Source: Galerina marginata (lineage: Eukaryota; Basidiomycota; Agaricomycetes; Agaricales; Galerinaceae). Taken from it: a stretch of DNA of 64,000 bases. This document shows, piece by piece, positions 10,817 through 21,950 of this stretch. The stretch covers positions 868,001-932,000 of the forward strand of contig JAECYW010000008.1 of assembly GCA_023014335.1 (NCBI GenBank), written 5' to 3'. The translations under genes and the position numbers were made by a program. The number at the start of each line of letters is the position of its first letter. The first letter of the stretch is position 1. The notes beneath the pieces were generated by a model. The model was not told the origin of the DNA. It was given only the letters and a program-made list of their open reading frames with translations, and searched no databases.

Positions 10817-13402
10817 ATGGAATCTAAGCACGAAAAGGACGTCGAGACGTCAAGCGTCACATCTGGGGCCCCTAAGTATGAATTTTACGACCCCTCCAAG
10901 GAGAGCATCTGGACACGTTTGGGTTTGAGTCCCGAGAGTTTCAAGCGCGCTCCGGCTACAACTGGGTAAGCTTCCTTCCTGTCTTCAATATTCCAGCTCA
11001 ATTTTTTTTTGTGATAATACAGTGGTCAGGTCGTTGCTGGAGGGAATAATGTCCAGGATCTCGAGCGGGTCCTTGCTGATGCCCCAATGCTCCAGCAAAA
11101 GATGAAGCCCAGACATCTGCAAATGATTGCCGTTGGTGAGAAGGCTTCCAGTTCCTGGACACCCACTGTCATGTTCAACTAAAACTCGTTCGATTGATGA
11201 AGGTGGCAGCATTGGCACTGGTCTGTTCGTTGGTTCGGGTGGCGCCCTTCGCAGTGGTGGACCAGCTGGTGTCCTTATTGCATGGGTGCTCATAGGCATC
11301 ATGTTGATCAACGTCACACAGGTATGTCTTGTATGACAGAGTAATCAACAGCCTCACTAACTTCTTCAAGGCCATCGGTGAAATGTCCATTCTCTATCCG
11401 GTTTCAGGAGGTTTTTACACTTTGGCTGTTCGTTTCTTGGACCCCTCTTTCGCCTTTGCTATGGGATGGAACTATGTTTTCCAATGGGCAGTCGTACTGC
11501 CCCTAGAAATTACTGTAGCTGGAACCACAGTACAATATTGGGGTGAAGATATCATGCCCATAGCTGGATGGATTACTATATTTTGGATCCTGATCAGTGA
11601 GCATTTTCCTTTCAGACTTTTGACGAGAGTTGTTGATGTGATCTTAGTTATTGTCTCGATCTTTGGAACCCTGGGATTCGCTGAGGAAGAGTTCTGGTCT
11701 TCTTGCTTGAAGCTGTTCGCTGTCGTAATGTTCGTCTTCATAGGCATGTAAGTGAATCAACTGGTCATAGTGGATACCCATGATATATCTCAAAATTGCG
11801 TGTAGTGTCTGCATTTGCGGTGGTGGCCCTAAAGGTGGCCTCTATGACGAATATATTGGCGGAAGATACTGGTCCAATCCCGGAGCCTTTGCCAACGGCT
11901 TCAAGGGCGTGTGCTCGGTCTTCGTTACCGCTGCATTCTCCTTCGGTGATTCTCATTCTTCAATTTCTAATGAACGCCTAACAAACGTTTTCCAATTCTT
12001 AGCTGGAACTGAACTTGTCGGTCTGGCAGCCAGTGAAACCCCAAACCCTCGTGAGACGATGCCTGCGGCTGTCAAAGGCACTTTCTGGCGAATTGTACGT
12101 GTTATTAACATCCAGTTCTTCCTTTCATTTTGGAATCATCCCTTAGACCCTGATCTATGTCACTTCTTTGACGATTATCGGACTTCTTCTCCCCTACGAC
12201 GAGCCTCGTTTGTTGGGCGGAAGCGGTGCTAATGCTTCTCCTTTCGTCATTGCCCTCGATAAGGCCAAGATTTATGGATTAAATCGTCAGTACAGGTTAC
12301 ATGCACATTGTCTTTCGCTTATAAACACATCCATTTGTTAGATTTCGTCAACATCACAATTTGCATTTCTGTTCTTTCTATTGGTCTGTCTTGCGTCTAC
12401 GCAGGATCTCGAACGCTCGTCGCGCTCGCCGAGACAGGCTATGCTCCCAAATTCTTCGCTTACGGTAAGAGCTCTCAGATCGGTATGCACTCATCATTGT
12501 TCTGACAAACACATCTAGTCGATAAGTCCAGCAGGCCACTTTGGAGTGTTATCTGCATCCTGCTCTTCGGTGCCCTTGGGTATGTTAATGTCGTAGCCGA
12601 AGGTGCCGACGTCTGTGAGTCGATCAATCAAATATATCGTCTCATATATTAATCCTTTCATAGTTACTTGGCTTCTTGCGTTATCTGGCCTCTCGACACT
12701 TTTCACATGGCTTGCTATCTGCCTTTGCCAGTTCGTATCTTTTCTATCATGACCACGACTCCGCTAACGGTATGGTCATAAATGTAGTATCCGCTTCCGC
12801 AAAGCTTGGGCTGTCCAAGGCCATTCTATCGAAGAACTCCCCTTCCAAGCCCTTGGGGGTGTTTATGGCTCGTGGTTCGGCGTCATCCTTGTTGTCGTGG
12901 TTCTCATCGCCCAATTCTACATTGTAAGGGCGATGACCTGTCCCAGTATAGCCACTGACGAGTACTTTCCAGGCAATCTGGCCGATTGGCGGGATGGACT
13001 CAGATCCAAAGGAAGTTGCTGAGGTTTTCTTCTGTAAGCGCGAGGTTGTATAGGTTGAGAAACTCGCATTCATTCCCTCTAGCATCTTACCTCGCTTTCC
13101 CGGTCATGCTTATCTTCTATGGCATCGGATATGCCTGGAAGCGGACCCTTCCCCAGCGGACTTCTGATATTGACCTCGATGTATGTTTAACTTTCTCTCG
13201 GGCTGGTTTCTAGGATTCAAACTTACCATGTTCCTTTCCCAGACCGGACGCAAGAGTTGGCTGACCGCAGAAGACATGCGTGAAGTGAGTTCTGATTTTC
13301 AACGCAAGCCAGACCAATATTTACCTTTTCTTTTAGTATCGTGCCGAACGCAGGCGTGCTCCGCTTCACGTCCGAATTTACCGTATTCTATTCACAAATT
13401 GA
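10817..13402 (+). CDS. Amino-acid permease (APC superfamily, fungal YAT family)
   Basis: Sixteen exons can be chained in frame: 10817-10965, 11023-11135, 11203-11321, 11371-11596, 11648-11747, 11806-11945, 12003-12094, 12147-12285, 12342-12464, 12519-12614, 12664-12730, 12788-12923, 12973-13033, 13083-13180, 13243-13284 and 13337-13402. The protein starts [13 protein letters not shown] and shows the permease signature [20 protein letters not shown] at the first helix, then [40 protein letters not shown] and [17 protein letters not shown]. It has about 12 hydrophobic helices and a short charged tail. Such proteins import amino acids across the plasma membrane by proton symport. Family assignment is strong; substrate cannot be read from sequence. 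No frameshift was found. Confidence 0.93.
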
Positions 13403-13768
13403 AGCTTGAGCGCGTAACTTTATACCCCTGCGTGCTCAAGTTTTCCCTATCAGTATCACCATGAAATCATGCATTCACCAATGATTCTACCAAGAACCGA
13501 AACTTCAACTGCGCCTCTGAGTTTGTGCCTGTTGAATCAGAACTAGAGTGATCATGATCCCTCATGCACATGGTTAGATCCTTTGCAAACCTTTTGGATC
13601 GCCAAGAGCCTAAGGTCTTAAGCCCATCTCCCAAGGAGCCGCTCAACAGTAATGCCGACGTCTAAAACTGCATGATGCACATGCTACATCCAAGCTTTCG
13701 AAGTCATTCATTATTTTTCTTGTTCGTCTTGGCGCCTGCTATCGAATGCACTACGAGAGTGGGCCATC
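13403..13768. other. Intergenic region, convergent 3' ends
   Basis: Holds the 3' flanks of the permease (+) and the hypothetical membrane protein (-). No gene or repeat seen. Confidence 0.4.
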
Positions 13769-15022
13769 TCACAATGAATCCTCACACCCTCGAAGGAAGA
13801 CCCTCTCTGCTTGGGCCAAAATGTCAGGCATCATCCGATCTAGTTCTCTGCCCGGATTCCGGACATAGTCGACGCAGGTTCTCGCCCCATTCAGTGCGGC
13901 TGCTAATACCTCGAGGAGCATGGGACTAAGTTCATCTTTTAGCCTTGCCAACCCGGCTTCATCCAACTTGGGGCTATCGTTAAAAATCCTTATAGCAGTG
14001 GCGCATTCATTCTGGGTAAGATTTCTTGCTGTGTAGCCTGCCATATCGCTATATTGAAGCGTATGGGTTAGTCCGCTTATCGTCTTCTCCTTGATCAGGT
14101 AATCAAGGCCGTTAATGGTGGCTTGGATATTTCGTGCAATTCGTTCGTCTGGAAATAGCGGTTTGATGTTGTTTTCGACGATTGTCTTCACGCGAGTGAT
14201 TGCCTTCCAGAACACTGTTCCTCTGTCTTCGGTTGGCGCTCGGAAGGTGTCAAAATATAAAGGCACTGGTGTTGTAGAGCTCAAGCCCACTCCAATAATC
14301 CACCCTCCCCGATATACGTCGGCGTCATTCCGAATAGGGGACGGGACGCGCTGATTATAGCAGTCCAAATATTCTCGGTAGTATGGAGGATAGCCTCTGA
14401 GAAGGCAGTCGATTTCTTTTACCGTCAGATTTCGAGCTGGGTGGGGATTGGGCGTTGAACTGACGTGGACCAAGATTTCCCCAGAAGCTTTATGGACTTC
14501 TGGGATTATTTCGAGAGTACCGAAGTGGAAGTTCGGCGGTGGCTTGTGCACAATTTTTGGCCATAATTCGTCGTCCACCGTTAAGAGAATAAACGCCTCG
14601 ATGACCTTTTTGTCGACGCAGAGGAATGATTGTCGCAAGGGAAGTTTGGGTGGTTTCTTTATCGTTCTTCTCTGCTTTGTCCCATTGAAGAAGTTATCGA
14701 AGGTTCCGTTCCAGCATTTCTTCCCGCGAACATGCTGAGAATGGAGGCACCAAGGGCCGCTGCAATTATGAAATGAACGCCCAGGGATTTCGGATATTTG
14801 CTTCCACTCCAGATATTGGCACTGACCATCCTTTTGCTGCATTGACACCCATAATCGTCGTGTCGCGGTGTTGAGAATTCTCCACCAATAGCCTCCAACG
14901 ACGAGAGGGAGTAAAATGAGGGCCACTATGACTTGCACTAACCCCCAGTCCAAAGTCATTTTTTGCGTGCACAATTGGCGGCGGGAATTGGAGGGGAGCT
15001 CAGAGTGCCGTCCTTCTGTCAA
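13769..15022 (-). CDS. Hypothetical protein with one N-terminal membrane anchor (417 aa)
   Basis: A single uninterrupted frame, unusual here where most genes have introns. After about 24 polar residues comes one hydrophobic segment (VQVIVALILLPLVVGGYWW, about residues 28-48), then a large hydrophilic part with several N-glycosylation sequons (NCS, NGT, NLT) and scattered cysteines, suggesting a type II membrane protein facing the lumen or cell exterior. I do not recognise the family. A second ATG lies 21 codons downstream (MTLDWGLVQ), just before the hydrophobic segment, and could be the true start. It is in tandem with the DUF4419 gene upstream on the same strand. Confidence 0.65.
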   Translation of the reverse strand: MTEGRHSELPSNSRRQLCTQKMTLDWGLVQVIVALILLPLVVGGYWWRILNTATRRLWVSMQQKDGQCQYLEWKQISEIPGRSFHNCSGPWCLHSQHVRGKKCWNGTFDNFFNGTKQRRTIKKPPKLPLRQSFLCVDKKVIEAFILLTVDDELWPKIVHKPPPNFHFGTLEIIPEVHKASGEILVHVSSTPNPHPARNLTVKEIDCLLRGYPPYYREYLDCYNQRVPSPIRNDADVYRGGWIIGVGLSSTTPVPLYFDTFRAPTEDRGTVFWKAITRVKTIVENNIKPLFPDERIARNIQATINGLDYLIKEKTISGLTHTLQYSDMAGYTARNLTQNECATAIRIFNDSPKLDEAGLARLKDELSPMLLEVLAAALNGARTCVDYVRNPGRELDRMMPDILAQAERVFLRGCEDSL

Positions 15023-15214
15023 AGTATGCTGTCATATATCGCGGACTGCGTATAGCCTCGCAGACTGATTAGGATGAGACCGCAAACGACCAGGTCCGGA
15101 AACCAGTTAATTGTCAAAGTCTAAAAGGATACATACAGTTGGAGCTACAGATACGAAGAGATACAATCTACAAACTATGGAGTAACAATACACTAGGGTC
15201 TCAGCATCCTCAAA

Positions 15215-16572
15215 TCACGCCCATCCAGCTGATTTTATAAACATAAACCATGTAGGCGCTGGCCGAAGGGAATCCTCTTCTTCACCTTCGACGAGGCTGG
15301 CCAAATGACCGGCGACCATAATGCAATCAAAAAGCTGCCCATTGTCGTCCAGTTTTATGTCGACCTCGCAGAACCCGATCGGAATGTCAGAGGTGTCGAT
15401 GGGGCTGTACTGAGCGTCGTCGACAGACAGCACGGGTATGGTTGATTTCCCGCGAAAGCCAAAAGCAAACGGCACTATTGGTTCGGTCAAGGAGGGTCCT
15501 TGCCATTTTCCTTGGTTCGTCCACACGCAGAAGGCGGTGATCCAGCCTGATAAGTAGGACGGCCCTGAGCCGCCTGGGTGGACGTGACATACGCGGTTCC
15601 AGAAATCGATGTCTGGGTCGCCGTCGAAGGCTTTCACGAAGCGCGTTAGGATGGGGCGGAGGAGACCTGCCCATGCTGTCGGCTCCGCTCCGAATTCGCT
15701 GAGTTTGTCGAGACGGGCGAGGAGTTTCTCCCAGTCCGCTTTCTCACCCTCGAGGGTGACAGAGGGGATTCCGCACCGGAGGATTATTTTACGGTCAAAG
15801 TAGCTTGGTTATCAGGCACAGTCGATCAATTAACGAATGAGTGGTGTATTAAAGCAATCTTACGCGCTTAAAGTTGCCATCATCAAAACGGAGCAGATGA
15901 CTGTATCATTGTCCGTCGTCGTCGAGAAATTTGGCAGGATCCAGTTTCGGAGGTCCTTATCGACGAGCTACTGGTGGGTTAGGATTGGGCGGAGGTTCGT
16001 CGGAATATGACAGACATTTTTTTGAATCTCGTCGGACAGCCGGTTGGCGAGGACTCCAAAATCCACGGTGTACCGCGTCCCGACGTCGATTACGACGACT
16101 TCCTTTTTGCCTTCATGGACCACAAAGTGGGATCGGAGCTCTTCTGCGTGGGCGTTAACACTAGATCCAAAATTATTCATTATTCACGAGCATCGAAAGA
16201 ATTGTGGCGGGGGGACGCACTAAAAGTTGAACTGACCCAGAATGGCCATCCAAACGTCATCTGGTCTGCGATAAATCAAAAGATTTATCAACGCCACACT
16301 ACAATAATCGAGAAAATATGGATATACTTTATGGTAAGGTGGTGATGGTTATTATAAGCGTTAACGATTGTGTCGACGAAACCATTACGCTCGACTTGCA
16401 TTGCCTGTAGTTTTGATTTTTCGACAGAGGACTGAAGAAACTCTTCGCAACGAGCAACTTTGTTTCGTTGTCCCCATGAGTTTCGCAGGAGTTCCTCGGG
16501 GTTTTTGAGCTCGGGGTTGGAGCAGTCGACAGGTTCGGCTTCATGTGTTGCAACCGTGAAATGAGCAGGCAT
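15215..16572 (-). CDS. DUF4419-domain protein (375 aa)
   Basis: Five exons chain in frame: 16572-16328, 16265-16221, 16160-16016, 15967-15864 and 15803-15215. Total length is 1128 bases, an exact codon multiple with the stop. The order is NGFVDTIVNAYNNHHHLTI-KPDDVWMAILGQFNF, then HAEELRSHFVVHEGKKEVVV, a TTTDNDTVICSVLMM stretch, RCGIPSVTLEGEKADWEKLL, and GGSGPSYLSGWITAFCVW near the end. This is the full run of conserved blocks of fungal DUF4419 proteins, whose biochemical role is unknown. Intron 3 uses a weak GTCTGT donor. The family is often expanded in agaricomycetes; only one copy is in this window. Confidence 0.85.
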
Positions 16573-18139
16573 ATTGGAACGAGGGTTTTCTGCAGACGCC
16601 GATAGTTGTGGGCGTGTATCTGATCAGGGTTTGAGGATCGTTCTTGCAGTGAAATGAGTGGAGACCTCAGACTTGGTTTATCTGCAGTGGTCTCACTGGT
16701 TTAACCCATCCAATGATTGGCACGTGTCCACATGCACGTACCGCATCCGTTGTTGGCTGTGTACAACAGCTACTCTGTGTACAATAGCATGACCATCTAT
16801 GGTACCATTGGTGGTTCTCGTGTGCTTGTCAAGTAGAAGGTGTACCGCCTGAGAACTTTATCTTGTCTATTTCAACCGGTCGTTGGTTGTGGAGGGTAAT
16901 GGTCCTAATGGATGCTTGAGGCTGGTATTGGCAGTGCCGAATGAAATTGCCGTTCAAAAGCAAAAATGGCTATTTGCAATGGCTTAAACCCTTGAACTTC
17001 CTCGTGTCCGTCGTGGCTGTATGATGGTGGAAAGTTTTGAAAAGAATGGAAAGGTGCAGTTCAGAAAAATTGGGATGGCGGTGAGTGTCGTAATGCAAAG
17101 CCGGTTTCCCACGTATCTCGGCAGATACTTTGAATCGATTCCTTGGACTCTGGAGATACTTTTTTTTGTACTTCAGTCTGTCCGACCGCAATGCGTGGTG
17201 GGGGAAAAAATAATATGCGTTGGATTGATCTTAGGTGCTTATTTGTATCTGACACACTTATTTTTTTTTACACCTGAAAGCAACCCTCTTAGGCTGTGGC
17301 ATCAAGTGGGCATGGTCGCCTCGAGTCGACATCTAACTTGAAGCACAAAGCGCAGTTCCTTTCTTATCTTATATAGAGCCAATACAGAATCCCTCGCACA
17401 TCTGGGGCAGTCGACGACACAGGGTTGAGTATTTAATAGCCGCATCGTTCGTTTGGAATCGTTCTGCAGCTCTGACTGACCATTTCTCGTCGACAAGTTA
17501 CTTACCGGGATTCTCTGAGGTGAAAGCGTCAGGGAATAAATTTGTTGGGCCGAGGCTCCTGTCTTGTGTATTCCAAAGCGTGTGTTCTAAAGTGAGCCTG
17601 CCTATCAATGAAGTAAGAATCCTGGCTACCGAATTTCAGTGAAGTTGACCTAGCAGGATGCGATACAAAATAGATCGTAGACAAAACGACATGGAAATTT
17701 ACCTGTAAAAAATCAGCCTAGAGGGGAATACAATTTAAACCTGTTTAATTACCCAAATGCACTCGCCGGTCGATAATCGCGTAGAATTAGGTCTAAGGTA
17801 GGAATATTCGGCTCAAAAACGCGAAGCAGAGACAGCATGGATGGCACGGACAGGTTTTCTACTGTCAGCCCGCAACGGCGGAGATATTCTGCATTTTTGA
17901 GAGTTTTTTCCCTGTGATTTCGTTGCTCGTGTGAGTTGTGGAAGAGATTGTTGATCTAATTCGCGGAGTTGACGCGAACAATGTTTGTGCGTGACCAGAC
18001 ACGCAGCACGTGATGAGAAATTATTTTGGCCTGTGTCAACAAACGATGTTGAATCGATTTGGGTCGAAACGCGTCTCTTCCTTTAACCCCCATTTTAACC
18101 CCCCGCTTCCCGCATTTTTTTTTTCAACCGCCCTCCACA
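16573..18139. other. Intergenic region, no supported gene
   Basis: About 1.6 kb between divergent genes (DUF4419 on minus, PASKA-repeat protein on plus). Short ORFs only. The last 70 bases before 18140 are pyrimidine-rich, as in promoters of highly expressed basidiomycete genes. Confidence 0.45.
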
Positions 18140-18856
18140 ATGCCTCGCAAAGCCGCCGCTGCCGCCGCTGAATCTGGCGATGCCCCAGAGCCTCGTCGCT
18201 CGTCTCGCATCAAGGACCAACCTAAGGAGGAGCCTGCTCCAAAGAAGGCCCCAGCGAAGCCCAGGGCAAAGAAAGCAGATAAAGAAGCCGGCGATAAGGA
18301 AGAAAAGCCAAAGGCTGCTAAAGGAACCAAACGAAAGGCTGCCGAGGAGCCCAACGGTGCAGCAGAAGAGGGTGAAGAGGCCCCTGCAGCCAAAAAGGTC
18401 AGTGTTTATTGGTCATTCTCAGAGATGCTGAGACATTGAACGTTCTTTATTAGGCTAAACCTGCCTCTAAGGCTAAAGCTGCCCCGACGAAGCCTGCGTC
18501 CAAGGCAGCGGTTAAACCCGCCTCCAAGGCGTCGGTGAAGCCTGCTTCCAAGGCATCCGTCAAACCGGCGTCTAAGGTCACTAAGCCTGCTTCCCGCGCA
18601 GCATCAACAAAGCCTGCATCCCGAGCAGGGTCGAAGAAGCCTGCCTCCAAGGTTAGTCGTTGTCTACTTTATTTTCAACTCGGACCGGGTTTTGGACCCT
18701 TGAACTTTCGTTTCCATGATTGTTTCAACTACGCGGGCATGAGGCTGACTGTGATTACAGGTTGAAGGACAGCAACCCGCTGCTACTGGTAGTGCTAAAG
18801 TCGACGCGACCATTGCCGAGGAGCCCGAGGAGGAGGCTGCTGCTGCTGTCGCCTAA
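18140..18856 (+). CDS. Small Lys/Ala/Pro-rich nuclear-type protein with PASKA repeats (183 aa)
   Basis: Three exons, 18140-18397, 18454-18651 and 18761-18856, joined in frame. The protein begins MPRKAAAAAAESGDAPEPRR, has a basic stretch RRSSRIKDQPKEEPAPKKAP, a Lys/Ala-rich centre with KRKAAEE, then a run of about nine copies of a K-PAS(K/R) repeat coded by exon 2, and ends in an acidic Glu/Ala tail. Composition resembles histone H1 tails or other chromatin-associated proteins and suggests nuclear location, but no globular domain is visible, so function is not assigned. The start is supported by a pyrimidine-rich leader and by frame continuity over both introns. Confidence 0.75.
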
Positions 18857-20951
18857 GCGGTCAGTTATTTCTCTTCGTACATTAATGTGTCGAAATCCTC
18901 AAACGTAGGGTTTTTCATCCTCATTTAGACTCGGAATCATGAATAAAATCCCGTTCGCATCTGTGTCACCGTCAATTTATCTCAACCCGTCTTATGCCAC
19001 CTCATTTCCCGACATCCCCCTGGTCTCGCGCAACAGACCTTCTCCTATACATTAGGTTAGGCGACGTGGATGCCACCTAATCGTTGTAACATTTTCCGAT
19101 CTCTCTTGGTGTATTGCATGTCTGGCCTATTTATTCTTACGAATCGAAACATACGAATCCGCTTCGGAATCATGCCGCCTTTCTTGATCATGGTTTAAAA
19201 CGCCCTCGTCGTGCTATCGCTATCACCCTCTTCTTCCTCCTTTTTATATCGTTACGCCTTTCCTCGCGTTTTTTGCTTTCGATGTTGTTGTCTTATCTCA
19301 GAGTGTGTACACAAAAGCTGTATGTCGTGTTTGTATGACTGTATGTGTATGTGTACATTCGAGCCATGGTGGACGGTACTTTTTTTACCCTCTACCCATG
19401 ATCGTTTAACTTCTATTTTTTCTCCATTTTACTTCAATTTAGTTACTATTCTTTTTAGCTAGTTCCTTTTAAATCTTCTCCTTTCGACCTCTCTCTTCAC
19501 CGGGCGAACCCCCTTCCCATAATCCACGAATCCACCCCAATCTATTTTCTTTTTCTTGTAGAAAAGCCTGTGTCCTCGTCTCCGGCCTCCGCGTTCCCGT
19601 GTACCGCATAGTATTACATAGGTGTGTGGCAACTCCCTGTTGTCGGCTCTACTCAGCGTTGTTCTCCCCTTTTTTTGGTTTCGGCTTTTTACTAGGCATT
19701 CCTGCGCCGTTGGCCGCGGGGAGTTGATGGCGTTCTACTCCGTTCGTATCTCTTCTCCTCAGGGTGGACGGGTGGGTTTACGCCTTTTTCTTTCTTTTTT
19801 CTCACTTTTGCGTTTCGAAATGAATATATATGATTTTTTATGGCTCGATATGCGCCGCCTCTGGCCTGCTCGGATGCTCAAACTTTCGATGGATCCTGGA
19901 TAGCAACTTTCTGGATGTGAAGATTCTTTAGGATGGGCGATGTGAGGTGCGGATATCCCGCCCTTGTCTTCCGCCAGCTAACTCTTTCAGTTCTAGAAGA
20001 TGACATGTATTACCCTCGCTATGTTTTATGGTGGCAATCCTGACGATCATCTAACCCTCGCTCTTCAATCATTGTCAAACGGTGGCTCTGTAGAGTCAGA
20101 ACTTCTCAACATAAGACTGTCTGAGCAGCCCACTTAACTTATACAGTTAAAACGGCACATAGCGTCCTTATTCTGTTTTGTTACACCTTATTCCGTTATG
20201 CCTCCTACCAACCTTCCGTCTTCAAGAAGCTTGGGACTTTGTTCGCCTGCGTCTCCCCCCCCAAAAAAAAAACTCTAACAGCTTCTTTTCTGAAGACGTG
20301 GCTGCTGGTCTCATCAACGCAACTCATACTTTCATTGTAGACCGTTCCATATTCTGCTTTTCATTCTTCCGCTGACCACCTTCTTAGAGCAAATTTTACC
20401 AGCTCTTACCGTCGCAATAAAGGCTTCAAAGGCTGCTACCTGCAACCCACGTCCTACAGTGGTGGTCTGTTTGAGCGGATGACTCAGACATCAACGACCC
20501 AAGTCGGCAAAGTTTATTCCCTATGAAGATCGAAATTGGACATGGGTACATGTCCTTTCGTTTGGCTTTAATCGTCGACTAATTTCTGACGTGGCTTATC
20601 AGACTAATTTTGAAGCCTTGACTGCAAGTGGATGAACGAGAAGTATCTCTTTCCCCACGACAACCAAGCAAATTTAAGGATTCTTCGGTTGTTTCTTTAC
20701 AAGGTCGATATTCCTCCCGAGAGGCTCTTTGGTAATTTTCTTTTACCTCGTGTTAAATAATTGACTTGATCTTTCTGGCTTAGATATGAACGCAGTTATA
20801 CGTGAGTCCGCGGTTCTGACCACGCACCTTCCTCGCCGTCACCCTCCTTCTTTACCCGCGTCAAAGGTAAACGTTGCAAGATCCTACCTTCAAACGTCAA
20901 ACGTCAATGCCGGCCTCGAAAGGAAACGTTTGAGGGTGTCGAAATACGACC
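18857..20951. other. Long non-coding stretch, pyrimidine-rich
   Basis: Strongly C/T-rich on the plus strand from about 18950 to 19900, with many poly-T tracts, and no convincing coding frame. About 19921-20140 resembles 23579-23790, the 5' flank of the first F-box-like gene. Otherwise nothing recognised. Confidence 0.45.
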
Positions 20952-21771
20952 ATGGCTAAGACCACCAAAGCGATGAAGCGTTCTGCCGCTTCGAATTCAC
21001 AAGTTCCACCTGCCAAGAAGGCTCGAAAAATACCATCGGCGTACGGATGCAGAGGCAACTGAAGAGTTGGGTAGGTTAGCTAAGATCAGTGCCGAGCCAT
21101 TATCCTCCTGTAGGTGCTTTCTTCGATTACTTAGACTTTTTAATGACATATGAACTTTTACTTAGATTCGAACTGTCTGCGCACCCTGCGTAACCAAATT
21201 GGCTCTTATGCGACAACCTACCAGTTCGACACGTCATCCATCTGCAACCTTCTCCGACTTCCTCCCATATCTCGGAGGCGGAGTCAGCTCACGAAGGCTC
21301 TTTAACTCGTAAGCCCTTGTTCTTACTCTACCTATCGAGAGTCCTAATTGAGTTCTCAGATGTTTCTCAATTTTTTGGGTCACTCAGTCGCGTCCAGAGT
21401 ACTACTACAAAGGCAGCCTTATCCTAACTCACACTGCTTTCTAGGAAATGAGGGATATATGTTTCCGTATCGAATATGCCTTCGCCATCATTACTCACGA
21501 CCAGAACGGCGACTCCAAACTTATTTTCAATGGCGACGTTCCAGACAATCTAGGCCTACTTTTCAAAATCGTCAACATCTTAGTGCACGAATTTGTCGTT
21601 CCCAATTCAGACAAAATTCCTTTGATGCCCAAGATCGCCCGAGGAAGCTCAGAAGGGTTCAGACTAGGAGAGCGACAGCTACGACGACACCGCGGTCGCA
21701 GGCCCTTCCAACCACATAATGCTTGGTATCGACCGCTCGCCGCCCAACCCGGCCTTCTCTCAATGCATTGA
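20952..21771 (+). pseudogene. Possible short or decayed gene, unrecognised
   Basis: An ATG at 20952 opens MAKTTKAMKRSAASNSQ then a Lys/Arg-rich stretch, closing after 37 codons. About 390 bases on, a frame preceded by an acceptor (CTTTCTAG, ending 21444) reads through 21445-21771 with protein-like composition (FRIEYAFAIITHDQNGD). The two may be exons of one gene or remains of one; I could not chain them without a break and do not recognise a family. Confidence 0.22.
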
Positions 21772-21950
21772 GTTCTTAGCTCTTTATCGCCAAGTTTTAC
21801 TACGAACTTTTCTGTCAAGAAGCCGCACACACCGAATACTCCTGCTAAACCTCGTCATGCTCCAATAGGTGACATGTATTGAAACGAAACTATACTTTTC
21901 CAGGAACAACAGGAACAAGGCAAAAAGAGAGGAAATCTAAAGCCGCTCCT

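Noticed and set aside
19114..19903. Several open frames of 65-93 codons in the pyrimidine-rich stretch
   Set aside because: Composition follows the C/T bias, with no domain, splice partners or conserved motif.
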